This document shows positions 16,299-24,923 of a stretch of 64,000 nt of DNA, one piece after another. Source of the stretch: Candidatus Omnitrophota bacterium (GTDB lineage: Bacteria; Omnitrophota; Gorgyraeia; Velamenicoccales; Velamenicoccaceae); NCBI GenBank assembly GCA_003451585.1, contig DMEU01000023.1:30418-94417 (forward strand), written 5' to 3'. A program made the translations under genes and the position numbers. Numbering within the stretch: the first letter of the stretch is position 1; each line of letters opens with the position of its first letter. The notes beneath the pieces were generated by a model. It had not been told where the DNA came from. It searched no databases and saw only the letters and a program-made list of their open reading frames with translations.

Positions 16299-16595
16299 TT
16301 GTGAGCATTGTGAGGGTAAAATCCTTCTCCTTACCCCTTAGGCATTCAACAGCTCCTTGTGAGCTGAATATGCCTCTTTCTATAAATATTTCTTTGTTTT
16401 GTCCTTTTAGAAAAATAGCCTCACAATCCTCACAGATTTGCGTAACTCCTTGTCGATAAGCACCTTGACCCTGTGAGCAGGGCTGTGAGCAAGTGTGAGG
16501 TTCTGTGAGCAAGCTCACGGTTTCAAAACGGCCGGTCACTGTCCACCTCATGATTAGCCTCACAAAATGCGTCTCTGCTCACACCATCCTCACAG
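16299..16595. repeat. Cluster of about 12 TGTGAG/CTCACA repeats
   Basis: TGTGAG or its complement occurs about 12 times in about 300 bp, mostly as CTGTGAGC or CCTCACAG. It covers the 316-base gap after the PrimPol gene and runs into the last codons of that gene. At 16471-16520 four copies sit 10-20 bases apart. The density is far above chance and resembles iterons or a multi-site operator. Confidence 0.55.
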
Positions 16596-18874
16596 CCATT
16601 TTTCTCGAATTTTCTGATCACAAAGATGCGTCTGCCGGTTCCAGCTTCGCGCTTTTCTTTCTTCACGATGTCGATGCCGATGTTACGCATGACCGGAGCG
16701 ATCCTGACCAACTCCGTTGAAAGCCATTTGGCGGTCTTGGGTATTCCTTTTTGATCCTCGTCATCAGGCTTTATCTCCGTAAGAAGCTCTGCTGTTGAAC
16801 CTGTCCAATAACCGCCATGTTTTTCCAATAGCTCAGATATTTTTTTACCGAACACACTGTCCTCAGCGGTTTCCTGCCACTTGCGGTCAACGGATTCCTG
16901 ATACTTCCTGAAAAACTCATCCTGCGAATATCCGAGTGCCTCAGCCAAAGCACCGCCCCATTGGGCGAAGTCGGACATTCTAAACTTATGATGACCACGC
17001 ACCTGCGAAACGGTATTCATGGCTTTTGAAACAGCGGTAAAAAAGCCTCCGAGTATTCCGGGCAGGGATTCTTTCCATTCGGCGTCCATGTCTTTCTCGG
17101 GGCGTGTGTTTTTTAGAATCGGAATGTCGAATATGACCGCGCGGTCGAGTAAATCCGCGCGCCACATGGATGCGCCGATGCCATTCAGAACGAAACATCT
17201 GCGATAAGACCGGATAAATTCATCGTCATTGGTATAAAGACTGCGTTTCATGTCACCTTCGCCGGTAACACCACGGCATAAGAAGTCACTAAACCATTCG
17301 AGAATCTTTGAAATATTATCGAAGGTATTGATCCAGTGTTTTTCAGCTGTCATTTGCGCCTGCTCCAAATCTTTTGGCGTCGAGATCAGCATGACCCGTG
17401 ACGGATCGCCCAAACCTTTAATCTTTCGGGAGTTGTTAGATTTGCCGGAACCTTGCTCACCGTTCTGACTTAAAATGACGTGCGGAATATTGGGGATGAA
17501 AAATGACGCAATGGCGACCATAAACAGGCAATGATCGTCCGGACTGACATTGCAAAACTTCAATATCGCTTGCGGATCGCCATCTTTAACAGGAGCGACT
17601 TGTTCGGCCTGATGTTGATAGCGACGGAATATCGGTGGGAGCGAAATAACCTCCCAGCCATCTTTGCTAATCCTGACACCACGCCAGTCTTGAGTCGTTA
17701 GATCGTAATAGATCGCGCCGTCATGCCAGCCTACACGGTTAAACAACTCAACCTGCCGGGCGCTATCACACCGAGCTTCAATCTGGATACGCGCTTGATT
17801 AATGGCATCGCTTTTCGGAGGAACGCCGAACTTTTCCCGATAACGTGTTGCCATCCAATTCCTAAAGCGCGAGGTTGATGTCGGGCAGACTTCGCTGTGA
17901 TCTTTAAATGGAAGTACGATGAAATAATTTCCGTGCTGATCGCGGAAGAAGTCTTTGATGTTATCTTCGCAGTCGCGGGTGATGATCTCGCCCTGGGTTG
18001 GCTTATGTTTAAATTCTGATCCCGACGACTGATAAATGTTGGCGCAACTCTCAACGGCTTTCTCAATCAGCGACTGCCCATAAGTCTTGCCATCTGAAAA
18101 GTGTTTCTCATCCCACTTAGGGCGCATGAGGCCAGATTTGCGAAAGAGTGAATCCATGAGCGCCGGATCCTTGCCAGTCCAGAAGGCGAGTTTATTGCAG
18201 AGCGCAAGGTCTGCCTCTGATTGAGAAGGATACGACTCCTGCCACTTGCCTTCATAGAGCGTGAAAAATGTGGCGTCATTACTCTTTCGTATGCGCTTAA
18301 AAAGAGCGTCAATCTGCTTGTTCGAATCATCCATCTGCTCGAGCTCACCATAGAGCTTCGAAATATCCACTTCACATATATCCTGCGAACATCCCTGCAC
18401 AAGGTCACCAGTGAAAGTAAAAAACCTGCTACCGGAATACATCTCAACATCGAGAGTGGTAAATTTGCGATCCCTTGGGATTTTGCCTTTGCCGACAATA
18501 TGAATGCCGGTCTTACTCGGCGAGAATTCGGTGTAGCTGGGGAACGCGGATATTATTTTCTTCCCAAGTGGAGAAATAATTCTTTCACAAACGGAATGAT
18601 CAATATCGCAAACGATATACGGGGCAACAACAGCGATACCTATTGCGTCAAATTTCAATGACTCAGCCTTTGCGACAACCTCATCAAAGGAACGCCATGT
18701 TTTCGGGTCGTTAGACTTGGCATGGCCGCCGGTCGCGGCATTGATCGGTTCTTTCTTAGGCTTTTTGTCTTTTTGCGGGACGAATTTAAACCCGACCCAG
18801 TTGGGCAGGGCTTTTAATTCCTGCGGGATATTTTCGACAAACCATTTCTTTTCTTCTCTTCTCTCGGCACTCAT
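16523..18874 (-). CDS. PrimPol/helicase replication protein
   Basis: The ATG at 18874 has GGAG six bases upstream and starts one base after the previous stop. It gives 783 residues. The N-terminal part has YIVCDIDHS, SKTGIHIVGKG and DVEMYSGSRFFTFTG, the metal and histidine motifs of archaeo-eukaryotic primase/PrimPol domains. The second half has Walker A GEQGSGKS and WINTFDNISK as Walker B region, as in superfamily 3-like or DUF927-type helicases of phages and satellites. It should start and unwind replication of the excised element. A C-terminal Cys- and charge-rich tail is encoded by the TGTGAG repeats. Confidence 0.85.
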   Translation of the reverse strand: MSAERREEKKWFVENIPQELKALPNWVGFKFVPQKDKKPKKEPINAATGGHAKSNDPKTWRSFDEVVAKAESLKFDAIGIAVVAPYIVCDIDHSVCERIISPLGKKIISAFPSYTEFSPSKTGIHIVGKGKIPRDRKFTTLDVEMYSGSRFFTFTGDLVQGCSQDICEVDISKLYGELEQMDDSNKQIDALFKRIRKSNDATFFTLYEGKWQESYPSQSEADLALCNKLAFWTGKDPALMDSLFRKSGLMRPKWDEKHFSDGKTYGQSLIEKAVESCANIYQSSGSEFKHKPTQGEIITRDCEDNIKDFFRDQHGNYFIVLPFKDHSEVCPTSTSRFRNWMATRYREKFGVPPKSDAINQARIQIEARCDSARQVELFNRVGWHDGAIYYDLTTQDWRGVRISKDGWEVISLPPIFRRYQHQAEQVAPVKDGDPQAILKFCNVSPDDHCLFMVAIASFFIPNIPHVILSQNGEQGSGKSNNSRKIKGLGDPSRVMLISTPKDLEQAQMTAEKHWINTFDNISKILEWFSDFLCRGVTGEGDMKRSLYTNDDEFIRSYRRCFVLNGIGASMWRADLLDRAVIFDIPILKNTRPEKDMDAEWKESLPGILGGFFTAVSKAMNTVSQVRGHHKFRMSDFAQWGGALAEALGYSQDEFFRKYQESVDRKWQETAEDSVFGKKISELLEKHGGYWTGSTAELLTEIKPDDEDQKGIPKTAKWLSTELVRIAPVMRNIGIDIVKKEKREAGTGRRIFVIRKFEKNGCEDGVSRDAFCEANHEVDSDRPF

Positions 18875-18875
18875 T

Positions 18876-19106
18876 TCACACTCCGTTTTGAAATAGGTAA
18901 TCTTTAGCCCTTCGGTAACAGTCAAAGAGGCGTCTCGCGTCTGAATCCGCGTAAAAATCCTCGCAAGCCTTGGTAATTTCTGGGGTATGGTCGAAAAGGA
19001 TCTTTTTTAGCTTCCCATCGCCTTTAAGACCCTTCATGGTGAAGCCGCAAAAGAGCAGGTAGGTGGCCAGATACAGGTTCCCGGCCTCAAAATATCGTTC
19101 TCTCAT
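18876..19106 (-). CDS. Small DUF5659-like protein
   Basis: Starting at ATG 19106 (AAAGGAGAAGG upstream) it gives 76 residues. The core GNLYLATYLLFCGFTMKGLKGDGKLKKILFDHTPEITKACEDFYADSDARRLFDCYRRAKDYL matches the short DUF5659 pattern. Such proteins sit next to primase genes in mobile elements. It is first in the replication operon, next to the repeat cluster at 19141-19581. Function is unknown. Confidence 0.72.
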   Translation of the reverse strand: MRERYFEAGNLYLATYLLFCGFTMKGLKGDGKLKKILFDHTPEITKACEDFYADSDARRLFDCYRRAKDYLFQNGV

Positions 19107-19140
19107 GTTTTCCTTCTCCTTTATTCGCTGTCCCCAATGG

Positions 19141-19581
19141 GTATATACGACGTGATCCTTAAAACTGCCCCACCCATACATACAGATTTTTTTGCCGATT
19201 TGTCCCCCCTTAACGGGTATATACGTAAAAAAATCTCAAAGTGTTGCAGGCTTCTTGATAGTACATACAACCTTTTTCGCCAAAGTGTCTCACCCCACAG
19301 CGTACATACCCCTTTTTCCCGAAAAGTGTCGGAACTTTCTTGCCTAAGCATGTATTCCGGTTTTTTCGTGAAAGTGTCGGAATTATTTTTATTTTGCCTG
19401 CCACAGTTTGAATAAAAACATCGTATATACGCCCTAGGGCGGGACACTTTTCAAAAAAATCCGGTATATACGTCTTGGGGCAAAGATTTTTCCGACACTT
19501 TTTTAAAAAAAGCGTAATACACGTACCAGAGGACTTTTTTAAAATGCCCTGCAACAGTTCACGCAAAAAAGTTGTATGTAC
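19141..19581. repeat. Iteron-like cluster between divergent element genes
   Basis: About ten boxes of the form GTATATAC/GTACATAC start near 19141, 19175, 19217, 19261, 19302, 19350, 19423, 19464, 19513 and 19574, many 41-49 bp apart. Boxes of AAAGTGTCGG or its complement lie between them near 19238, 19281, 19322, 19369, 19443 and 19490. T-rich runs separate the boxes. It fills the 480-bp gap between the replication operon and the recombinase genes. It may be the replication origin, a multi-operator, or both. Confidence 0.65.
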
Positions 19582-19586
19582 TCACT

Positions 19587-19802
19587 ATGGAAGAAAAAAG
19601 AAGATTAAAAGTAACGGTCGAATACATCGAGACGCCGGATGAGGCCGAACGCATGAAGAAGGTCGCCAAGATCCTTGCGGGTGGCGTTTATGCCTATCTT
19701 AAAAAGGAAGGCGTGCTCCGGATAGACCCCAAGCGCAAAGAAAAAGTCCGCGAGGCCATGGATAAGGCCCGGGAAATCATCAATCGTGAAACTACCGATT
19801 AA
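19587..19802 (+). CDS. Small charged protein upstream of recombinase
   Basis: Starting at ATG 19587 it gives 71 residues: MEEKRRLKVTVEYIETPDEAERMKKVAKILAGGVYAYLKKEG and so on. It is lysine-rich and helical, with no clear family. Its ORF is the first on the plus strand after the repeat cluster, 51 bases before the recombinase gene, so the two are likely one transcript. A DNA-binding or recombination-direction role is possible but unproven. The upstream TTG at 19572 is in frame but has no support. Confidence 0.6.
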   Translation: MEEKRRLKVTVEYIETPDEAERMKKVAKILAGGVYAYLKKEGVLRIDPKRKEKVREAMDKAREIINRETTD

Positions 19803-19853
19803 AGGGTTGATTCAGCTTGGCTTGTGCAGGGGTTGTGATAGGGTTGGGTCGCT

Positions 19854-21506
19854 ATGGCAGAGACAAATAAACGATGCGGATTTGTGATCAGGGTCAGTAC
19901 GGACAAGCAAGCCCGAAACCCCGAAGGATCACTCACGAACCAGCTCCAACGCTTGCAGGCGCATGTTGAATACAAGAACACCGCCTGTGACGAGCATTGG
20001 GTTGAGGCCGGTCGCTATATCCTTAAAGGCGTATCCGGCAAGGATTCGATCCGAAGTCCCGAATTCGCCCAGCTATTCTCCGACATGGAATCCGGCAAGG
20101 TCAACACGGTCATCTGCACCGCGCTTGACCGCATCAGCCGATCCGTTAAAGATTTCCTGAATTTCTTTGAGGTTCTAACCAAATACAACGTCGAGTTCGT
20201 CTGCTTAAAACAAAACTACGACACAACATCCTCGCAGGGCAAGCTCTTCATTACGATCATGATGGCCTTGGCCGAATTTGAGCGAACGCAAACCTCCGAG
20301 CGAAACCGCGACGCGACCATCGCCCGGGCAGAGCGCGGCCTCTGGAACGGCGGTCATCTTCTGGGGTTTGACCTCGATGAAAAACGAAAAGGATATCTGG
20401 CAATTAATGAACAGGAAAAAGCCACGATCCAATTTGCCTTCAAGAAGTACCTCGACTGCGGATCGCTTGTCGAAACCGGCAGGGCGCTCAACGCCAATGG
20501 ATTCAGAACCAAAGGATACACGTCCCGGCGAGGTAAAATTCGCTCCCCGCAAAAATTCGGAAGAACATCGACAAAGACCTTGCTCACAAATCTCGCCTAC
20601 ATCGGGAAAAAGGAAATTAATAAGAATCTAAAAACTCAGGATCAGGCAAAGCTCGCGGAGAATTACCGATACCGCCATGTCCCGGCTGTCTGGGACCCGC
20701 TTGTTGATGAAGACACCTTCACCAAAGTCCAGCACCTCTTGTCCGTAAACGCGGCAACGAAACATAACGGCACGACCGAATTTAAACACACCTATATTTT
20801 GAATAGCGGATTGCTTGTCTGCGCGAAATGCGACAAGCCTATGGAAGGAACCTGCGGAACCGGACATCAAGGAAACAAGTATTTTTACTATCACTGCAAG
20901 CATTGCAAATTCAAGATGCCCGCAAGCGAAGTCGAGCAAGTCATTATTGACCACATTAAGATGTTAGGCTCACGAGAAGATATGGTCGAGGCCATGGTGC
21001 GTGAAGCCAACTCCCAACTGCAGAAGGAACTGCCACAGCTTAAAACCCAGCGTGACGCGCTCCAGCGCAAGATCGAGACGATCAAGTCGCAGGCTGACGG
21101 CATCATGGTCAAGTGGACTAACATGGCCACGGACGACAACAGCATATTCTTAAGGGAAAAACTCGATGAGCTTGCCAAACAACGCAAAGAAGCCGAGACC
21201 GGCTTCAACGCGATTGATATTCAGATAAAGGACATCCAGCGCGATGCGATCCGCAAAGAGGACGTGATGATGGCTGTGGACAAGTTCAACAGTCTCTTTG
21301 ACACCCTGCATCCCTACCAGAAGAAGGAGATATTCAAGCTTCTCCTCAAGAAGGCCGTCTTGGGCCCCGATGGCATAAAAATAGCCCTATTCGGGAAGTA
21401 TCCCCAAATAGGGCTATTTGATACAGCGGCGTCTGACGGCGCAATCCGCTGTCAGACGTCAATATGGCTCCCCCGCGAGGGCTCGAACCTCGGACCTATT
21501 GGTTAA
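19854..21506 (+). CDS. Large serine recombinase, truncated at the attachment site
   Basis: The N-terminal resolvase domain has FVIRVSTDKQA with the catalytic serine at 15, then TALDRISRSVKDF and MALAEFERTQTSERNRD. The recombinase domain follows (GLWNGGHLLGFDLDE, TLLTNLAYIGKKEI), then a zinc ribbon CAKCDKPMEG...CKHC and a long coiled coil (about 370-450). Residues after about 540 (REGSNLGPIG) are read from tRNA-Asn antisense sequence, so the natural C-terminus is missing. The codons at the core repeat continue in frame into the fragment at the left end of the element. Circularisation would give about 681 residues. Confidence 0.93.
   Translation: MAETNKRCGFVIRVSTDKQARNPEGSLTNQLQRLQAHVEYKNTACDEHWVEAGRYILKGVSGKDSIRSPEFAQLFSDMESGKVNTVICTALDRISRSVKDFLNFFEVLTKYNVEFVCLKQNYDTTSSQGKLFITIMMALAEFERTQTSERNRDATIARAERGLWNGGHLLGFDLDEKRKGYLAINEQEKATIQFAFKKYLDCGSLVETGRALNANGFRTKGYTSRRGKIRSPQKFGRTSTKTLLTNLAYIGKKEINKNLKTQDQAKLAENYRYRHVPAVWDPLVDEDTFTKVQHLLSVNAATKHNGTTEFKHTYILNSGLLVCAKCDKPMEGTCGTGHQGNKYFYYHCKHCKFKMPASEVEQVIIDHIKMLGSREDMVEAMVREANSQLQKELPQLKTQRDALQRKIETIKSQADGIMVKWTNMATDDNSIFLREKLDELAKQRKEAETGFNAIDIQIKDIQRDAIRKEDVMMAVDKFNSLFDTLHPYQKKEIFKLLLKKAVLGPDGIKIALFGKYPQIGLFDTAASDGAIRCQTSIWLPREGSNLGPIG
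21458..21473. repeat. attR of the element, inside tRNA-Asn 3' end
   Basis: ATGGCTCCCC (21464-21473) matches 3248-3257 exactly, with CGTCAA (21457-21462) preceding in both. The core includes the encoded CCA end and acceptor bases of tRNA-Asn. Confidence 0.65.
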
Positions 21507-21540
21507 CAGCCAACCGCTCTACCGACTGAGCTACAGGGGA
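21465..21540 (-). tRNA. tRNA-Asn(GTT)
   Basis: The 76-nt minus-strand sequence folds as a cloverleaf. The acceptor arm TCCCCTG pairs with CGGGGGA, the anticodon arm reads TTGGCTGTTAACCAA with anticodon GTT, the T-loop is GGTTCGAGCC, and the CCA end is encoded. It is intact although the element is inserted at its 3' end. Confidence 0.95.
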
Positions 21541-21577
21541 ATAGATCTTTCTAAAGAACAATAAATACGTGCTGATA

Positions 21578-21606
21578 ATTATAAAGAAAACAGCCTCCTT
21601 CGTCAA
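21578..21606 (-). promoter_or_regulatory. tRNA-Asn promoter
   Basis: TTGACG (21601-21606), 17-bp spacer, TATAAT (21578-21583) on the minus strand, 37 bases before the tRNA 5' end. Confidence 0.8.
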
Positions 21607-21628
21607 GATAAAGTGTCGAGTGTTTTCG

Positions 21629-21658
21629 TTGACAAAAGGCGCATGCCTAGAGTATGAT
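21629..21658 (+). promoter_or_regulatory. PilZ gene promoter, likely leaderless
   Basis: TTGACA (21629-21634), 18-bp spacer, TATGAT (21653-21658). The ATG at 21668 begins only nine bases after the -10 box, and no ribosome site is seen. Confidence 0.72.
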
Positions 21659-21667
21659 TAAAACAAC

Positions 21668-22063
21668 ATGAAAACAGAAGATAATGATAAAAAGTCGGAA
21701 CGGCGCAGGGCCAAACGCACTTACTCGAGTTTTGTGGAATACTGCCGCGTAGAGGACGCGTCTTCAAAAAAAATCCAGGCCTTTACCGAAAACATCAGCA
21801 CCACCGGAATATGCATCTTCATCAATGAGAACATCGCGATAAACTCCTTCCTCCTTATAACGATCTATCTGCTCGATGGAAGCACCCCGATAGAGACAAA
21901 AGGCAGAGTAGCATGGACACGGCCCTCGGATTTCCTTAACATACAAGGCAAGAACCACTTTGATGCCGGTATCGAATTCGTGGAAATAGGCGAGGAGGAC
22001 CGTGCAAGGCTGAAATATTACACCGCCAAGTACGGCGCTATAATGCCGGCCCAAAAAACATAA
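21668..22063 (+). CDS. PilZ-domain protein
   Basis: The 131-residue protein opens with KKSERRRAKRTYSSFVEY, giving the RxxxR arm. It has TENISTTGICIFINE, the (D/N)xSxxG loop, that together bind cyclic di-GMP in PilZ domains. VEIGEEDRARLKYYTAKY closes the barrel with a helix. It is a single-domain receptor and could link c-di-GMP to pili, surface behaviour or the chemosensory locus nearby. It heads a three-gene plus-strand operon. Confidence 0.87.
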   Translation: MKTEDNDKKSERRRAKRTYSSFVEYCRVEDASSKKIQAFTENISTTGICIFINENIAINSFLLITIYLLDGSTPIETKGRVAWTRPSDFLNIQGKNHFDAGIEFVEIGEEDRARLKYYTAKYGAIMPAQKT

Positions 22064-22093
22064 GCCAGGACAGAAAAGATACCCGGAGGAAAA

Positions 22094-22384
22094 ATGCACA
22101 CAGAGAGCATTGTTAATATTATCGCGATGATCTGCTCCCTCATCGCCATGATCCAGTTTGCCATCGCCGCGCCAAAAATAGGCGGCACCGTAGGAAAAAT
22201 ACTCAAATTACTCGTAGTGGGCATCTTCTTTTCGGTCTTCACACACGCCGCAGTAGAGCTGGCGTGCGCATACAATTTTATTGCTGAAAATGACATCATG
22301 CCTATCATGGGCGCATTGATCACCTTTGGGTCGCTCTTCTTTATAGCGGCTGGATCCATCGCTATCAAGACTTTCAAACGATAA
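22094..22384 (+). CDS. Small membrane protein with three helices
   Basis: The 96-residue protein has hydrophobic segments near residues 5-25, 35-58 and 68-90 and almost no other content. GGAGGAAAA lies just before the ATG. It follows the PilZ gene by 30 bases. I do not recognise a family. The similar small size and position suggest it acts with the PilZ protein, but that is inference. Confidence 0.65.
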   Translation: MHTESIVNIIAMICSLIAMIQFAIAAPKIGGTVGKILKLLVVGIFFSVFTHAAVELACAYNFIAENDIMPIMGALITFGSLFFIAAGSIAIKTFKR

Positions 22385-22390
22385 CGCCCA

Positions 22391-22684
22391 ATGACAACCC
22401 ACGAAGATATCTATATAGATCTGTTAGACAGGATAATAGAGAATGAAAAGGCCCTTTACGGGGAGCTGGCGGTCACGATAGCCCGTAACACCGGAGAACT
22501 GCTCGTCTCGGATAAGGGGAAGGTCCTTGAAATACATAATACTCCGAAAAAAATAATTCAAGACCTTAGCTACGAATATGGCAAGCTTGACGGAACGATA
22601 TCAAAAAATTACATAGACAGTATAGTCTCTATCTATAAAACTCTGCACCCCGACCTGGACCTGCCTTTATCTTCTAAGAACTAA
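22391..22684 (+). CDS. Small hypothetical protein, third gene after PilZ
   Basis: The 97-residue acidic, soluble protein opens MTTHEDIYIDLLDRIIENEKALYGELAVTIARN and has repeated helical and short strand segments. It starts seven bases after the membrane-protein stop. Family not recognised. The strong hairpin at 22697-22722 follows its stop. Confidence 0.6.
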   Translation: MTTHEDIYIDLLDRIIENEKALYGELAVTIARNTGELLVSDKGKVLEIHNTPKKIIQDLSYEYGKLDGTISKNYIDSIVSIYKTLHPDLDLPLSSKN

Positions 22685-22696
22685 CACAAATTAAAA

Positions 22697-22722
22697 AAGC
22701 CTCCCAAAACTTTAGGAGGCTT
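22697..22722. terminator. Bidirectional terminator between PilZ operon and recR
   Basis: AAGCCTCC (22697-22704) pairs with GGAGGCTT (22715-22722). On the minus strand it is followed by TTTTTTAATTTG, ending the dnaX-recR transcript. On the plus strand the T-run is weaker. Confidence 0.85.
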
Positions 22723-22753
22723 ATAATTATTGCCTTCGCTCTACGCCCTATCC

Positions 22754-23356
22754 CTACATCTCTCTTCTTCCTTCTATGGCTCGCGCCAGTGTGGCAGGGT
22801 CGGCATATTCAAGGTTTGAGCCGACCGGCAGGCCTATCCCTATACGCATGACCTTTACACCCAATGGCCGCAGCAGCCTCGTCAGATAAATAGCCGTTGC
22901 CTCTCCTTCTGTATCGGAGTCGGTCGCGAGAACAACTTCGGCCACACTGCCTTTCTTTATCCTATCTATAAGGCTGTCCACCTTCAAATCGTGCGGCCCT
23001 CTGCCTTCTAAAGGCGATATAGCCCCCAATAATACATGGTATGTCCCGTGAAAAGTCGCGCTGCGCTCGATATTCTCCACATCTTTTGGGCTCTCCACTA
23101 CACAGACCAACTTTTTATCCCTCTTATCGTCCTGGCATATTGCGCATACCTCTGTTTCGCTGAAATTATTGCACACGCTGCAAAACCGCACAGTAGCCTT
23201 TACATCGGAGACCGCCTCGGTCAAAGCCGCCACCTCATCCTTTGAGGCCTCCAATACATGAAAGACGATGCGCTGCGCGCTCCGGCGGCCTATCCCGGGT
23301 AATTTCATAAGCTGTTCTATCAGTTTTTCTATCGTGCCTAAACTATATCCTGCCAT
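22754..23356 (-). CDS. recR: Recombination mediator RecR
   Basis: The 200-residue protein has the RecR order. A helix-hairpin-helix (LMKLPGIGRRSAQRIVFHVL) is followed by a four-Cys zinc finger (CSVCNNFSETEVCAIC), then a Toprim domain (VVESPKDVENIERS, YHVLLGAISPLEGRGPHDL, VVLATDSDTEGEATAIYL). With RecO and RecF it loads RecA on gapped DNA. It starts two bases after dnaX. The ybaB-type gene that often lies between dnaX and recR is absent here. Confidence 0.96.
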   Translation of the reverse strand: MAGYSLGTIEKLIEQLMKLPGIGRRSAQRIVFHVLEASKDEVAALTEAVSDVKATVRFCSVCNNFSETEVCAICQDDKRDKKLVCVVESPKDVENIERSATFHGTYHVLLGAISPLEGRGPHDLKVDSLIDRIKKGSVAEVVLATDSDTEGEATAIYLTRLLRPLGVKVMRIGIGLPVGSNLEYADPATLARAIEGRREM

Positions 23357-23357
23357 A

Positions 23358-24914
23358 TCACACCTTTTTTATGACCCTGCCTTTAAAAAGGTCCAGCGTC
23401 GACTTTAATAGTGGCGATTCATCTACTTCATCCTGCTCGGCCGTATCGGGCTCGACACTGTCTACGATCTCAAGCTTTACCGCAATCACCGCGCCTACAG
23501 CGGACTTCAAGGCACTTTCAAATATCTTTAAATTATCCTTATGCGCCATTGCCTCTTTAAAAAAGACGGCGTTCTTAGGGAAACCCAAGGTCAAAGTATT
23601 GTTCTCCAGCCGCGTGGCCCTGGCCTCCTTAAGGTATGTGGCAAGGGACATCTTGGTCTGCGACAGCTGCGCGATAATAGCATCCCATTTGCCGGCTACA
23701 TCGCTAAGAGTACATGCCGATGCCGGGCCAAAGGAAGTAAGAGAACTGTCTACGGAACCCTTCTCCTCTTTTAAAATGGCCATGCCGGGCAAATTTTGAG
23801 GCTCAACGACGGCCGGTCGTTTTTGCCCCAGCATCGAAAGCTTAACCGCCAGGATCTCCAGAGGGATGCGGGTTTCACCGAGTTTCCGTGCCATATCCTG
23901 GGCCGCAAAAATTTGGTTAATGGAGACCATGATGTCCGATAAGCTAAGGCGGGATGCCTGCTCTACGAGTTTTTTTAACGTGTCAGCCGGTAGGTCGACA
24001 AGGCCGTCGGCGTCAGACTTTACGACTTTTAAAACCATAAGGTTCCTGTAATGCTCCAGGACCCCTTCTAAAAAATAATTCATATCTTTGCCGCGGGCCA
24101 TAACACCGTCGATAAGCTTAAGCGCGCAGGATGCATCCTGCGCGGCAACGGCATTGACAAGATCGATGAACGAATCCTGCTCTATGATACCCAGGACTGA
24201 TACGACATCCTGCAGGTTTATGTCCTTCTGCGTAAAAGAAATAAGCTGGTCTAAGATGGATTCGGCGTCGCGAAGGCTCCCTTCACAGGCCTTGGCTATG
24301 GCAAAAAATACGTCGGCGTCTACCTCCACGCCTTCAAGCCTTGCTATCTCCTTTAATTTATCTACGATCTTTAAATTAGGTATGCGGATAAAATCAAAAC
24401 GCTGGCAGCGCGACAGTATCGTGGGGAGCACTTTCTGAGGATGTGTAGTGGCAAAAACGAACTTCACATACGACGGCGGCTCTTCCAAGGTCTTTAGCAG
24501 CGCATTGAACGCCTCGGGCGTCAACATATGGACTTCGTCGATAATATATATCTTATACCGGCCGTTCAAAGGCGCGAACTTGACGTTCTCGCGGAGGGTG
24601 CGGATCTCATCTATCCCGCGGTTGGAAGCGCCGTCTATCTCGATAACATCTAAACTGCGTCCCTCGGCTATCTCCATACATGTGGAGCATTCGCCGCAAG
24701 GCTTGACTGTAGGGCCTTTCACGCAGTTTAAGGACTTCGCTAATATCCTGGCGCAGGAAGTCTTGCCAACCCCCTGGGAACCGGCGAAAAGATACGCGTG
24801 GGCCAGCTTGTTGGCCGCGATAGCGCTCTTTAAGGTCTTGGTGACATGTTCCTGGCCTACGACTTCATCAAAATCCCTTGGCCGCCATTTTCTTGCAAAG
24901 ACTAAATATGACAT
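23358..24914 (-). CDS. dnaX: DNA polymerase III gamma/tau subunit
   Basis: The protein begins MSYLVFARKWRPRDFDEVVGQEHV, the normal DnaX N-terminus. It has Walker A GSQGVGKTS (about 45-53), four cysteines in CVKGPTVKPCGECSTC, IDEVHMLTPEAFNALLKTLEEPP as Walker B/DExx, and TILSRCQRFDF as sensor. It is the clamp-loader ATPase. At 518 residues it is shorter than E. coli tau, and no separate frameshift product was looked for. The ATG lies nine bases from a -10 box, so its mRNA may be leaderless. Confidence 0.96.
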   Translation of the reverse strand: MSYLVFARKWRPRDFDEVVGQEHVTKTLKSAIAANKLAHAYLFAGSQGVGKTSCARILAKSLNCVKGPTVKPCGECSTCMEIAEGRSLDVIEIDGASNRGIDEIRTLRENVKFAPLNGRYKIYIIDEVHMLTPEAFNALLKTLEEPPSYVKFVFATTHPQKVLPTILSRCQRFDFIRIPNLKIVDKLKEIARLEGVEVDADVFFAIAKACEGSLRDAESILDQLISFTQKDINLQDVVSVLGIIEQDSFIDLVNAVAAQDASCALKLIDGVMARGKDMNYFLEGVLEHYRNLMVLKVVKSDADGLVDLPADTLKKLVEQASRLSLSDIMVSINQIFAAQDMARKLGETRIPLEILAVKLSMLGQKRPAVVEPQNLPGMAILKEEKGSVDSSLTSFGPASACTLSDVAGKWDAIIAQLSQTKMSLATYLKEARATRLENNTLTLGFPKNAVFFKEAMAHKDNLKIFESALKSAVGAVIAVKLEIVDSVEPDTAEQDEVDESPLLKSTLDLFKGRVIKKV

Positions 24915-24923
24915 AGTGCACGC

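Larger units (their letters stand above)
3248..21473. mobile_element. Integrated element with restriction and MBL cargo
   Basis: About 18.2 kb lies between two copies of ATGGCTCCCC, the right copy forming the end of tRNA-Asn. It contains a large serine recombinase at the right end reading outward, a severed C-terminal piece of that recombinase at the left end, a PrimPol/helicase replication protein, repeat clusters and a nine-gene minus-strand defence operon. No capsid, tail or conjugation genes are visible. The organisation resembles satellite-like integrative elements. The exact class is inference. Confidence 0.75.

Noticed and set aside
16246..16563. ORF of 105 codons overlapping the PrimPol gene's end
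   Set aside because: The reading frame is made largely by TGTGAG/CTCACA repeats and overlaps the end of the PrimPol gene; no start context.
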